The notes: a model not told the origin generated them from the letters alone. 64,000 bases of DNA from Punica granatum (GCF_007655135.1 NC_045130.1:28268605-28332604), one strand, 5' to 3'. Numbered from the stretch's first letter, positions 23,646 to 36,469 are shown. A program made the numbers and translations.

Positions 23646-25065
23646 TTTGGATGTCGACCCTCATACTCCATCTCTACAAGCCTACCAAGCCTCAAGCATC
23701 AACTATCCAACTCGCCTCTACAGGCCCGCTACACCTTAGACGTTGACTATCATACTCTGTCCCCACAAGCCCTCAGAGCCTCAGACGTCAACAAGCCTCG
23801 AATGTCACCCTGTCGACCTTGTCATTACATCCTCACATGCTTGTCAAGGCTCGAAAGTCGACCCCTGTCAACCTTTTTACTCCATCCTCACAAGCTTGTT
23901 GAGGCTCGGGTGTTAACCGTCACACTTCGTCCCCATAGGCTCGCCGAGCTTCGGACATTGACTCTCATATTGCGTACCCATGGGCCCACCTAGCCCCGAA
24001 CGTCCAGCCCTGTCGACCTTTCCACTGCGTCCTCATAGGCCAGCCGAGCCTCGGACAACTCTTCTAGTCCGTCTCCAAAGGCTCGTTGAGCCTTGGACGT
24101 TGAACCTCATACTCTGTTATCATAGGCCTGCCTAGCTTCGAACGTCGACCCTCTTACTCAATCCTCATAGGCTCGCCTACCCTCAGACGACTCTCGTATT
24201 CAGTCCTCATAGGCTTGTCGAGCCTTAGACGTCGCCATTCATCAACTTGATACATCCCTATAGGCCAACCGAGCCTCGGACGACTCTCCTAGTCCATTTT
24301 CACTGGCTCGCCAAGCCTCGGAAGTGGAGCCTCATACTCCATCCCCCCAAGCCCGTTGAGCCTCAGGTGACGACCCTCCTACTCTGTCCTCACAAGCTCG
24401 CCAAACCTCAGACACTCTCTTACTCTATCCCCACAGGCTCGCCGAGCCTTGGGCATCAACCTCTTCCATCCCCAGAGACCAGTTGAGCCTTGGACGTAGA
24501 CCTGATTAGTCCGTTCTTACAGGCTCGCTGATCTACGGACGTCGACCCTTATAGTACGTCCCCACATGCCAGTCGAGCCTTAGACATCTACTATCATGCT
24601 TCGTCCCCACATGCCTGCTGAGTCTCGGACATCGACTATGGTACTCTGTTCTCATAGGCTCGCCAAGCCTCGATCATCGACTATCGTACTTCGTCTTCGC
24701 AAGCCTCTCGGATTTCGATTACCATAGTTCGTCCCCGCAGGCCACCAAGCTAAGGGCGTCAGCCCTCATACTACGTACCCACAGGCTAGCCGATCCTCGG
24801 ACGTTGACTATCATGCTCTGTCCCTACATGCTGACGAGGCTTGGACATCGACTATAATAGTCCATCTCTGCAGGCCCATAGAGTCTTGGATGTTGATTAC
24901 CTACTTTGTCATCGCAAGCCTGCCAGGCCTCGAGCGTCAACCCTTATACTACGTCCCCACAAGCCAGCTGAGCCTCGGGCATCAAATATCATGCCCAGTC
25001 TTCACAGGCCTACCGAGCTTCGGTCGTTGACTCTCATACTCCATCCCCACAAGCTTGAGTAATCT
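23646..25065. repeat. Array of about 30 units of 42-54 bp in the LARD-like interior
   Basis: Shorter units follow directly on the 78-bp array, each with variants of CTCATACT.CGTCCCCACAGG, GCTCGCCGAGCCTCGGAC and GTCGAC. Spacing between successive GAGCCTCGGAC-like words varies from about 42 to 54 bp. The units share CCCCACAGGCTCG with the 78-bp units, suggesting a common origin. Confidence 0.75.
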
Positions 25066-25586
25066 CGCCTTGGACGACGACATTACTATCGAGATCGAGT
25101 GGCATCGCCCCCTCTTCCGTCACCTCAAGCTCGAGTGATCTCGCTTCATACGTTGACCTTATTATCGAGCCCGAGTAATCTCGCCCTCTCCTCCATCCCA
25201 TAAGCTCAAGTGGCCTCGCTGGGGACTCTGTGAACTATAATGGGAACGAGTAACCACAATGTCTGTCTTAAGAATTCGATGCCTCTGCCATCTAACTTGG
25301 GACTCAACGTCTCAAAAGTACAATTTTGAGGCTTAACGCCCCTAATGTCAAACTCAAGGGTTTGCACCCCTCGATGCCCAAATTGGGGCTCGACATTCCC
25401 AACGCGAAACTAGAAGGTCAATGTACTTCATCAATCAACCTTGCAGGCCTAGTAACTTCCCCCTCACCCCAGGAAGACTATCGCCCCAAGTTCGAAAAAC
25501 TAACTCCGTCAAGCGCAATTCCCCAAGGTCCCGAGCATAATTGAATCCCTAGCAATGATACCCATGATCGGGATTAGGGGGGCTAG
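25066..25586 (+). other. 3' part of the LARD-like interior with polypurine tract
   Basis: About two degenerate 78-bp-type units (GAGTAATCTCGCC words) reappear at 25050-25210, then unique sequence, then a purine-rich tract ending GGATTAGGGGGG shortly before the 3' LTR. No gene. Confidence 0.6.
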
Positions 25587-27322
25587 TGATAAGGTAAACC
25601 ATCGCCAGGTTGGTTTGAGCCACGTAACCTAGAACTCATCGATGAAGGCATTTTATAAAGTAGTTTCTAGAAGGCCAGGGCCAAGTTCGCTAACCAAACA
25701 AAGGAAGCCCATGGAGAACTCTACCCCGACTCACAAGCATCGAACGCTTGAGGGCCAGTAAACCTTCTAGACCCGGCTCACCTCGTAGATTTGGCTAGCC
25801 CTTCAGACTCAACGTGACCTCCAGACCCGACGCACCCTCTAAACCTAACAAACCTCGCGGTTCTAGCCCGACACACAAGCACTGAGCACCTGAGAGTTGA
25901 CGAACCTCTCACCAAGGTTAAGCCCGACTCAGAAGCACTAAGCACCTAAGAGCTGGCGAACTCCTTAGGCCTCGTCGAGTCTCTAGACCCAATGAGCCTC
26001 CCTCCATGGCTCATTTGAGCCAGTCGAACCTTTGGGACCCGACAAGCCTCTTCTGTGGCCCATTGAACCAGCCGAACCTCCTAGACCCGTCAAGTCTTGG
26101 GGAGTCGACGACCCTCCCTCCGTGGTCCATTGAGCAGGTGAACCTCCCAGGCCCGTCGAGCCACCTGAACCCGTCGAATCTCCCGGACTCGATGAGCCTT
26201 TTTCTTGGCCCATTGAGATAGCCAAACCTCCTAGGCCCGTCGAGCTTCCCGGACCCAACGAGCCTCCCCCAATGGTCCATCGCGCTGGTGAACCTCCTGG
26301 ACTCGTCCAACCTTCGGGACCCGATAAGCCCCCTCAATGGCCCAATGAGCCAGTCGAACCTCTTAAATCCGTCGAGTCTCTAAGAGCCGACAACCCTCCC
26401 TCCATGGTCCATCAAGTTGGTAAACCTTCTAGACCTGTCAAAACACCTGAACTCGTCGAATCTCCAAGACCCGACGAGCATCATTCGTGGCCCACTGAGC
26501 CTCCTAAGTCCATCAACTTTCTTGGACTCGGTGAACCTTCCCTAATGGTCCATCGTGCCGTCGAACCTCCTGGACTTGTCAAACCTCCGGGACCCGATGA
26601 GCTTCATATATGCCCTATTGAACCAGCCAAACCACCTAGGCCCGTCGAGTCTTTGAAAGCCGACCCTCCCTCTATGGTTCATCAAGCCGACGAACCTCTT
26701 AGGCCCTTCGACCCTCCTGAACCTATCGAACCTTCGGGATCCAACGAGTCTCCTATATGGCCCATTGAGCTGGTCAAACCTCCTAGGCCCTTTAGGCTTT
26801 CAGAACTTAGCGAACCTCCCCCCACGTCCATCGAGCTAGCGAGCCTCCTAAACCTGTCAAACCTCCGGAACCCGATAAGCCTTCTCCATGGCCCATTGAG
26901 TTGGCTGAACCTCCTAGGCCGGTCGAGTCTCCGAGAGTTGATAACTCTCCTTCCGTGGTCCATCAAGCCGGTAAACCTTCTAGGCCAGTCGAACCGACCT
27001 CCGGGACTCGACTAGCCTCTTTTGTGGACCATTGAGTCGGCCGAACCTCCTATGCTAGTTGAGTCTCCGAGACCCGACGAACCCCTTCCCGTAGCCCATT
27101 GAGCCCATCGAGCCCCTTGGAGTCGTCGAACCTACTGAACTCGACGGGCCTCCCTCCGTGGCACATCGAGCCCGACGAACCTCCTAGGCCCATCGAGCCT
27201 CTTGGACCCGACGAATCTTTAGGAAGTCTTATGACTCATCTCAAGTTATCTGCCTGAGCCTAATGGGCCTCAAGCTCTCAAAAAAACTCGGAGCCCATTA
27301 ACGTTCATGTACGTTTTTCCCC

Positions 27323-27330
27323 TATAAATA
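27323..27330 (+). promoter_or_regulatory. TATA box in the 3' LTR
   Basis: TATAAATA preceded by CCCC, about 280 bp from the LTR end. This is the natural promoter of the element and it points out into the host DNA beyond 27605. The 5' LTR has lost the matching segment. Confidence 0.55.
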
Positions 27331-27393
27331 CCAGTCTACGACACATAAAAAGGATAAGTTGATTCTCCCCTTATACCCTCTCGAGCATTGCTG

Positions 27394-27396
<3 letters not shown>

Positions 27397-27459
<63 letters not shown>
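27397..27459. repeat. (CT)n microsatellite, about 31 units
   Basis: An uninterrupted CT run just downstream of the LTR TATA box, in the probable transcribed leader of the element. Its length will be unstable and may differ between alleles. Confidence 0.95.
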
Positions 27460-27461
<2 letters not shown>

Positions 27462-27610
27462 CCCTCCCTACTGACCCATGTTTTAGTGGTCCAGGAATCT
27501 GAAGACACCACGCTCGGACTTGAAGACTAGGTCGACAGGCCCCATATCGAAGGAAAATTCTTCTTGGTGGGAGGATGGTCCGCCTTTAACTTTTTCTCCA
27601 CATCAGAATG

Positions 27611-30289
27611 GGCCCGAAGTCATAAAATTAATGAATAGCCATGCGATGTCATGAAATTTTCAGCCGTAGGCATAAAGTCGGATTCATATGATATTTGTGA
27701 ATAATTCATGCTAATTAATTTGATGAGATATATAATTTTAGAATTTACAAAAATTTGGTCAATAGTTTTACATAACGTAGTTGAGTTACAAGTATATAAT
27801 CTTGAGTTTTTGTGAAAGAGTAATTATGTGTCATCCATATATTAACCGGCAAGTGGTAGGAATCACATCCCATTTGGAATAATTTGTATCTTAGAAATTT
27901 CTCATGTCGATACATCGACTGTTCCCGGCAAAATCTCTCTTTAGCTTGTGGACTTATTTTGAATGGTGTGCGGTCTAGTATCGCTAACTTTGGACTATAG
28001 CCACATTATAAGTAGAAAATTATACTAATTGGCAAATACTTTCAATTCGAAGTAATTTACCGAATTTTTTTTTCCAATGAAGAATTTTCTCCACTCACAA
28101 AATCACCAAATACTTTCAATTCGAAGTAATTTACTGAATTTTTTTTGGTCCAAAACCTTGTTCAGTTTGAATTCAAAGATTTATTATGTTCCATACATGC
28201 ATCTGGGACTATTATTATAGTTTAAAACATGCTTTGATGAATCATATGGATAAAACACTTTGAGGATGCCAATATTTAGATGGATGCAAAATCTTTCTTC
28301 TCATTTTACTTGGGACGCTCAGAAATTAGAACCCTTGCTTATAGCATTTTGCTTGAGATGCTTCTCAGAAGCTGGAGTCATTTGCTTCTCATTTAATTCA
28401 CATTTTAAAAACAAAAATTTGTCAAGCTGAGAGTAGAAGCCAATTTCTAGATCAGAGTGGAATCATAATTTTAACTTCAGAGTGGGAGAAATTCTTCATG
28501 ATTATGTTGCGTTGATGTCAAAATCTTCATATTAACGTTGGATCGTATGTAAAAAGAGTTGCTTCTTAATATACCACAAGCTCTTTAAATAAAATTATAA
28601 TAATTAAGACGATAAAAAGATTTTTCCTTCACTCTTAATATTTCTTGCATAAGTCAGCATATACACATATATTTGTTGCTAGATGCATATACACATATCA
28701 TTTACAAGCATTTCTCTATTCACGATATTAATCGATTAAGATTCATATTTGGATATATTTAAATAATAGTAAAATAAGAAAATAGTTGGACCCAGTAACT
28801 AGTCTACGCATAAGCGCGGGCCGTTAGCTAGTTATCATTAGTTGTTTTTACTTGACATACATATCACTTCTTAGTCCTAATATTTTTAAATTTTCAAAAC
28901 AAATAAAAATTACTTCTTTTACATGATACTCAGTTATTACGAGTAATTCTGACTATTTATTTGTAATTTTCTCACGTATAAAAACCATCTACTAAGTATG
29001 TCCTTTACTATAACTAATTTATTCGTTTATTTTTTTAATGTTTATACTCCCGCATTGCCATGGGTGTTCTGTCTGGTATTTCTAACTCTGAAAAAAGATT
29101 AATTTCATGATTTCTGGGTCAAACTAGTTGTGCTAACCCAGAATCATTTTCAATCCAGTCGTTGATACTTGATAGTCACGCTGTACGGCAGTTGATGGAC
29201 AGCGAAGGGCTACCATCATTAACCGATAGATGTTAATTTGTCCGATAGATTTCTTCAGGTTTTCTAGATTCAATTTGAACATGGATTTAGAACCTTGCCT
29301 TTTATTATTAATTGATTTCGAGGCTAATTAATCAATTATAGAATTCTATAATGGAGGTAACTATGCGAGTTTGGCCTAGAATGACTCCTTCAGCCCTAAA
29401 TTGCAGCGCTGAACGACAAAGAAACTTGTTGATTATATACGACGGAAAATTAGAACATATTTATATGGAAAGATGGTAAAAGTTATTTGTTTATTTATTT
29501 GTGGGTTTTTTAACCTATGTAAGGGTATATGATAAAAGCTAATAAATAAAGTAGGTTTTCTAAAATTACAGCTTTGTTTAGTAACTTTTGAGCGATTCTA
29601 GAGGGGGTGTCAAAAAATATATTATGGTGGGACGCTAATCCCAACCATTAGATATTCTAACATTTAATCTGGATCATCTATAATTTATATATTTTGCCTC
29701 TTATATTGCAGTCCTTTTTACCGCTATAATTTTGAGTCATTCCTCACCCATACGACATGTGGTCCACTCACATTGTGACACGTATCCATTTGCAACCCAA
29801 TCTATAATCAAGTAATGGGCGAAACCCTAACCTAATCAATCGAATTAATAACCTAACCCGATAATCCTTTCCGTTGTTTTTGCAAATTTGGTTTGGTCTT
29901 CTTTTATCAATCGATTTGTTTAGTTTTTCATTTGTTCATTTTATCGTTTTCAAATCCGATCACCATGTTGGTTCATCACCTAGTCGGCCCCTATCGAAAA
30001 CGGGAAAATAGTTTTGATGACAAAAGCCAGTTCATATCGACATATTTTGCCTCAGATTGTCAAGCTGCCATCGTCGAAAGCTTCCTAACGGTCTCTTGAG
30101 CGATCGTCGATGGCGCTAAGCATTAGAGTTTACCAGAGGGGTAGCTCATTGGCATAATGTCTCATTGAAAATGTGAAACCGATAGCACCAAATTCTTCTG
30201 ACGATCACGTTAGCAGATTTCAATGCTCGTGAGCAGTAGAATTCGCTAAGAGTTTGCCAAAGGCTGGCCATGTTAATCTTTTTTATTTT
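27611..30289. other. Gene-free AT-rich intergenic DNA
   Basis: No gene. A 28-bp phrase beginning CAAATACTTTCAATTCG occurs at 28033 and again at 28107, a 74-bp direct repeat. Short frames near 29893-30361 on either strand have no known similarity. Confidence 0.5.
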
Positions 30290-31165
30290 CGGCCTCCTAT
30301 CAATTCTTTTTCGCAACATTTCCTTATTTTTATTCCTCGAAACTAAGGGATATTTTTTCAACTTTATTTCGGTCCAAAGTTAAATTTTCTTTCTAAAACT
30401 GATTTATCTTATTCGCTCAGGCTTATTTGTATAATAAACATTGCTAAAACTAGATGATGAGTTAATCGTATGTATCATTATCACCATATAATTTGCCTTG
30501 TCAGTTTTTTTATAAGCTTGAGCCAATATTGTATATTTATGCCATGCTAGTGCAATCAGTTACCTTTTTTTTCTTTCCCATGATGTAATGCCCCAATTTT
30601 ATTTCCTAATATCAAGGGATATCGTCACCAAATAGCTCACACGATATCTTTTGGTTTACCGCACGATAATTCTTCTTATTTTTTCTGACAACATTTTCTT
30701 CGCTAAAATTAAGGATATTTTCCAATTTTATTTCGTTTCAAAATCAGATTTTCTTTCTAAAACTGATTTGTCTTATTCGCTCTAGCCCTATGTTTATAAT
30801 GCACACAAGCTAAAACTAGATGACGAGTATATTAATCAAATGTATCGTTATCACCATATAATTGCCCTTAGCGGTTTTTCTATTAGCTCAAGCCAATATT
30901 GTATATCTATGCCACGCTAGTGCAGTCAAATTTTTTTCTTTCCCACTTTGTAACTTCTCGGTTTTATTCCCTAAAATCAAGGGATATCTTCACAAAATAG
31001 CTCACGATTTCTTTGGTTCCTCGCACGATAATTTATTTTTATTCTTTTTGGCAATTATGTTTTCTCATTTTCATTGCTAAATTTAAGGATTATTTTCAAA
31101 CTCATTTCATTTCACAATTATATTTTCTTTCTAAAACCGATTTGTCTTCTTCGCTTAGGCCTATG
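30290..31165. repeat. Tandem repeat, three imperfect copies of about 365 bp
   Basis: The landmark TTCTTTCTAAAAC occurs at 30387, 30750 and 31124 (spacing 363 and 374 bp), each time followed by GATTTRTCTT and a TTCGCT word. Between landmarks, GCCAATATTGTATAT, GCTAGTGCA and AAGGGATATC recur in the same order. The third copy is partial. The copies are clearly diverged, so the duplication is old. No coding potential. Confidence 0.85.
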
Positions 31166-33210
31166 CTTATAAATTGGTCTAATTATAATAACACATTGAT
31201 TTTTAAAAGCAATGGCATGAACTGATCCAATCGTTAGCAATGTCGAATAGTGATTTTTTTTTTTAATGAGAAAAGCAAAACTTACAATAGTCTACTAACT
31301 GTTGGCTTGGGGTTGTAGCATAGGTTGACATTTTTAATATTGTATGCTAACACATATACATTTTGAGAAATACAAATTTAGACTCGTGTGCATGTCATTA
31401 CCATTGTGAGTAGGTGTGGTAAATAAAATTCATCATAAATTACATAGTCTGAGCTGGTTGTAGATCCAGTCTTGGCTAATCATCTATGTTTGACATTTTT
31501 CCTAGCATGCTTGGGTTGGTCATTAATTTGGCTCGAGATATCGATTGGTCACTCAGGTTTCTATCCATATCAATGATCATCACATTGTTTCATTTAGGCC
31601 ACCTAATAAGAACCCTCGAAGAAATAAGATCCCGTGCTAGTGGAAAAACAGTGATTAATAACTCTTGATCTTCTTTCCATGCATAACCTTGCCATTCCAT
31701 CTCTCTCCCTTGTCCATAAATGGGCCATCAACTGGTCATTCTTTGAGCATACTAATATTTCTATGCAGTTATACATTAGATTAAGCAAATGTTAATACTT
31801 GTCGGAGCTAATCTAACTAGAAGTAGGTTTAGGAATATAACTTTATTTATGAGGGAGAACAAAATAATTCTTAAACAGCGGTTTTGCGAGAACTATGACT
31901 CTAGTTACTTTCATTAGCTCGTGCAAGATCATATGCAGGCTCCAGCTAATGTTCTACTGTGATGGTGCTCTTTTAGCTTCATTTTCTTTATTTTAAAAGG
32001 TGAAAAATATATTCCTTTGTTAAAGGAATCGTGTTTCCTGATTTTTTTTCTTTTCTTTCCTTTATTTAATTCCTTTATTTGTTCTCTTAGGAAGTTAAAT
32101 TAGGAAAGTTATTTTGTTCTAGAAAAAATGACATATACGCAAATTGTTTTTTGTCTACGATAAAAAAAAGACAGCGATTCGCCGGCATCCTCCATCGATG
32201 ACTCATCATCAATAAAACGATGAGCCTAATTAACAATCTCGTTGCCTTTCAACAATATCGTTGCCATCTAATAAAGTTAAATCATCTAATAAATTTACGT
32301 CTCACCATGATGTGTTCATCCAATTCTGATTTACGTCCAACTGCATAATAAAGATAACAACCAATCATCATTGTTAGCATGCCAAAGCATGGCCGAATGT
32401 GAACCATTGATGAAATTCTGCATAAGATGACTATATTCCTTCATTTGATTTACTGGATTATTTATTAGTTCTCTCCAATGAAAACATAAAACCGTCGTTC
32501 TATTCTCCGGCGATGACCAACTACCATGGCCGATGATGGTGTTTCAGTAGAATGACCAGATGTTTGAACCGAGAGGTCAAATTAGTCCGATAACATATAA
32601 ACGATTAGTTGTAACCGGACTTGTATTAACTATCCCATTTTTTTCTCTCTCTCTTTAATTTCCTCCTTTTTCACTCTTCTCTACCCTCTCTTCTCTTTTC
32701 GCAACTGTTAATAACTACCAATGTTTCCATTTGAACATGGGAAAATGAAATTCCAATTCCTTTTATGGATTAATATTCATTGTATAATATTTTTTATTAA
32801 AATATTGCATTATTGAATAATTTATATCTTAAAAAATAGCTATAATATTATTTAATAAACCGCTCGTAGAAGGTATCGATCTAATAAAGAAAATTTTGAA
32901 AACTCAAAAAGTATTACGTAACAAAACCCATTTTATCAAAATGTAGTTAATTAAAATTTATATATAGTAATAAAAAAATCTTTTATATATCTTATGTCTT
33001 ATACTTCTTACGCTATTGTCTAAAGAAAAATTTCAGTTTGCAATTTTTTTCTAGTCAAACTTTATTATATACAAATATAAATATAAACTATTGGAATCTC
33101 CCCTGTTTTGACGAAAAAAATATTAAAAATAAAAAACTCCTTTAAAAAAAAAGAAATACAGTATTTCATCACTTAAAGAATCTCCTTCTCTACGTCATCC
33201 ACTTTTTGTT
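31166..33210. other. Gene-free AT-rich intergenic DNA
   Basis: No gene or paired repeats recognised. Small frames at 31486-31788 on both strands are unsupported. Confidence 0.45.
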
Positions 33211-33640
33211 TTATAAAGGTCAAATTACCCTATATATCCTATGATTTCATTTTTTTTTTCAAATCTATTATATGCTTTTAAAATTATCAAAACTATCCCA
33301 TACTTTATATTTTTTTTTTCAAATCTATCACACCGTTATATCTTCCGTCAATAGTTAACGGTCTTGCTACTGTGGCCCTTTACCTGGGATAGATTTAAGA
33401 AAAACATTAAAATCATGGGATAAATTTGAGAAAAATTAAACCACATGATAGATTTGAGAAAAAAATTAAAATCATGAAATAAATTTGAAATCTATTTATG
33501 TTTCATTAACGGAAAATATAATACCGTGATAGATTTGAAAAAAAATGCAAATCATAGGATATTTTTAATAATTTTAAAAATATATGATATATTTTTTAAA
33601 AAAAGCGAAACCATAACGTATATAAAAATTCCTTTTAAAA
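33211..33640. mobile_element. Foldback (long inverted-repeat) MITE-like element
   Basis: The left arm (TATATCCTATGATTTCA .. TTTTCAAATCTATCAC .. CCGTTATAT) reappears inverted and imperfect in the right arm (ATATAATACCG .. GTGATAGATTTGAAAA .. ATCATAGGATATT). Together the arms cover most of about 430 bp. Within the arms the unit TTTCAAATCTAT..ATCATGG is itself repeated. It is non-coding and could fold into a long hairpin if transcribed. The ends are approximate. Confidence 0.65.
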
Positions 33641-36050
33641 TTTAGTAAATTTTATGAGGATGCGAGAGAGCTAGCTAGTACATTATATGCCGCCTGGCGT
33701 TCAGTTTCTGATTATCCCACCCAGTAAGCATTATTAGTTTTCTGCCGTCCAAAAACACGCCTACAAACGGACAAAAGGATGCCGGTTTAATGTTTTTTTT
33801 TTTCGGTGGTAGGTTTAATGAATTTTAAATAAGTACATGTGCATTGACAGATCCAATCACCTCACCTGCATATCAAATATTTATATTTAACTCGTATTTC
33901 AGCCAATTAATTTCCAGAATGGTAATGTTCCAAACTGGCTGTCCAGAAACAAAGATTGCATATAATAACCTCAACCCCGAATGAAATCTTTTACATTATA
34001 ACCAGAAACATATAAATTGTTATACATTTGAAAATCGATGATATATGGGATGCAGTTTATGAGAGCATGTACGCTTATGAAAGTATTATGTCCGCGGCCC
34101 TGCCGGGGCTTTTGTGAAGCACATATCATCCACAAGTCTATAATCGGAGTAATAATTATACGGACGAGCACCGAAAAAGAAAAAAAAAAGTAAAATAAGT
34201 TGGGGTTTTACTTAGTGTTGTCGGCACTGCTTCCTCACAACCTTCCTCTTATAATAAAGGGCTTGTGTGCACATGCACCCATTTATTAGCACGTAATATT
34301 AATTATTCACTGCAAAAAAAAAAAAGGATTTTGACTAGACATGTAACTCCGATAAACATTCTCCGGATTGCACGAAAATGAAATTAATTAAAGCAAGCAA
34401 TTGGCGACTTCATGTGTCATGTGGACGGAGTCACAGAGAACATGTTCCTGGATTTTTTACCCATATGTTTCCAGCTAAGGTCATCACTAAAGGCATCCAT
34501 AAAAGATGACAGATGGAGGCCGACTTCTCCAAATTACAAATGTCAGTACGAGTCTAAACTATTTCTTGTATTGTCAAAGTTAATGAAAGAAAGTCACTAT
34601 CATAACCTCAACTAGAAATCAAGAGGTTTTAAATTCAATTTCTCGTCAATAGGAATTTTGTACGCTTAGCTATCCTCCATTTAAGGTTAAGCATATTATG
34701 TCAACATTGTTATAAATCCTATTGTAAAAGTAAAAACTTTAAAAGAAAGAGAATTTTTGTTTCGTATGGAGGATATGTATCAATAATATTTATATTTTTT
34801 TCAATTACAAAAAAGTCTCTCATAGGTTTAGTATAAAAGAATAGAATAACGAAAAAGTGGTATAAGTAGACCCATTACGAGAATCAAATTTGAAACATCT
34901 TAATTACAAAGCGAGCACACGTTTCACTGTACTACATCTTCTTTTAATTATCTCATAGTGTTACTCTTTCATACTTAAGTACTTCTCATTTTCTACTAAT
35001 TTTATTTTTATGTCATTAACCATGTGATTTTTCCTAAGAGAATTCCTTTAATATTTCTCAATATCATCTAAATCCAGAATTAAATAATGATCAAATTATT
35101 TTTCTTCATGTTCACCTTTTGGTCGTATATTCCTCCATTTTGTATAGCAACATAAAATATGCAGGTCTTTAATTGAATCACACTCGAGCAACACGTAAGT
35201 TAGCATTTAATCATAAACTAACTTGGATTGAATTGTAAGAATCTCATGTTCATTGGCTACTCCCTGATCTGAATGGCTGGTACGATATTGTGCGATACAT
35301 ATCCAATTAAAACATACATATATGAGATTTCAAAATTGTGTATGTTCTTTTTATCAAGAATATATAAAAGTAATTAAGTGGCTCCCATGATGCTATAAAT
35401 ATTATACAGATAACTATGTCTAATCATACCCAACTCCAGACTCAGATATCACTCTGCTAAGGTTGGAATGTTCCTGTCAGGCGACCACATTAATTGGCCT
35501 TGGAACGTGCCAAGTACTCGCTCCCAATTTAAAAAGAATCACACTTGTGTTTTTAATTAAAGATCTGAAATTTTTAATTACATATATATATATATATTGA
35601 ATATAATGTAACCAACGCATGATTTGGCCTATTTTATTAATGATCAAGGTCAACTAATCCCAGTTTTTCAGTTATAATTTTTCCAATCAAATTATATGTC
35701 TCATCACAACCTTCCCAAACTGAGTTTTCCTTTGATGCTCAAAATGAAATAGCTTTAGGTGACAAATTGCAATCAGGCGGATCTGAGCAAACCTAGTCCC
35801 TAGCTAGCTGGTTGTCTTATAATATATATTTCGTTGATAATGAACCACGCCTCGTCAATTTCTAATACAAAATAGCTTTGACTAATTTTAATTAATTGAT
35901 CTTACAGTTAGACTAACATGTCATGATACATACAAATAATTTAATTGCAACTCAAACCACATGATTTAAAATCAGCCCTCACGTCGACCGCACATGTAAA
36001 TAGGTTGCAGTTTAACCGGCCGAACCATATCTAATCTCTATTTTTCACTG
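33641..36050. other. Gene-free AT-rich intergenic DNA with SINE-like pieces
   Basis: No gene. SINE-like phrases occur at about 34600-34680 on the plus strand (AAATTCAATTTCTCGTC then AGGAATTTTG) and 34850-34960 on the minus strand (CAAATTTGATTCTCG). An (AT)n run lies at about 35582-35598. Confidence 0.45.
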
Positions 36051-36055
36051 AGATC

Positions 36056-36188
36056 TGTTGGGAGTTAAGAATGAGTAATATAAGAGGAATTCCACAAGTT
36101 TATAAGAGATTGGGTACCACAACCTATCAGTTTAAACTTTTAAGTGAATATAAGTCCAAGTTCGTATAGGCCCAACGAAAATTTTACA
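36056..36188 (+). repeat. 5' LTR of the TRIM
   Basis: 133 bp, TGTTGGGAGTTAAG .. AATTTTACA. It shares the block AATGAGTAATATAAG .. CACAAGTTTATAAGAG with the 3' LTR; the right half is more diverged. Confidence 0.93.
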
Positions 36189-36200
36189 TGGTATCAGAGC
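36189..36200 (+). other. tRNA-Met primer-binding site of the TRIM
   Basis: TGGTATCAGAGC, complementary to the 3' end of initiator tRNA-Met, sits with zero spacing after the 5' LTR. Confidence 0.93.
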
Positions 36201-36469
36201 CCATGGTAATGATCCCGAGAGCGCATATGCACAGGAACCCATACCACGTCAGTGAAGTCCGAGTCCGGAAGTAAAAGCTCGGCTCATAGTATTTGATCCC
36301 CTCTTGCTCGAGTGTGGAAGAAGAAGCCCAACTAGAGGTAGTTAAGGCCCGAGTCTGGAGAGAGGAGAGACCGGCTCGAGGTAAGTTGTTTGAGGGCGAA
36401 CGGTTAAGGTTCACATGGCACGTGTAGGCAAATCGTGAGAAAGACCACATGGTACCACGTGAGGACGGG

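Larger units (their letters stand above)
16686..27605 (+). mobile_element. Large non-autonomous LTR retroelement (LARD-like), 10.9 kb
   Basis: Two long direct repeats start TGATAAG (16686 and 25587) and end CATATTA / CACATCA (21172 and 27605). The whole element is flanked by exact GAATG duplications at 16681-16685 and 27606-27610, so it is one intact insertion. After the 5' LTR comes GGTGGCGCCTTGTGTGGGAA, like the block that follows the LTR in plant gypsy elements. Just before the 3' LTR is a purine-rich tract (GATCGGGATTAGGGGGG). The 4.4-kb interior has no gag, protease, RT or integrase. The element would have depended on proteins from a relative. It later received a 3-kb nested insertion in its 5' LTR. 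Confidence 0.92.
25587..27605 (+). repeat. 3' LTR of the LARD-like element, 2,019 bp
   Basis: Starts TGATAAGGTAAACC and ends CCACATCA, followed by the GAATG duplication. It contains about eight units of the 130-150-bp minisatellite (25990-27200), then a promoter-like region absent from the 5' copy. Long Pro/Glu-coding plus-strand frames (for example 26272-27015) are products of the repeat. Confidence 0.92.
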
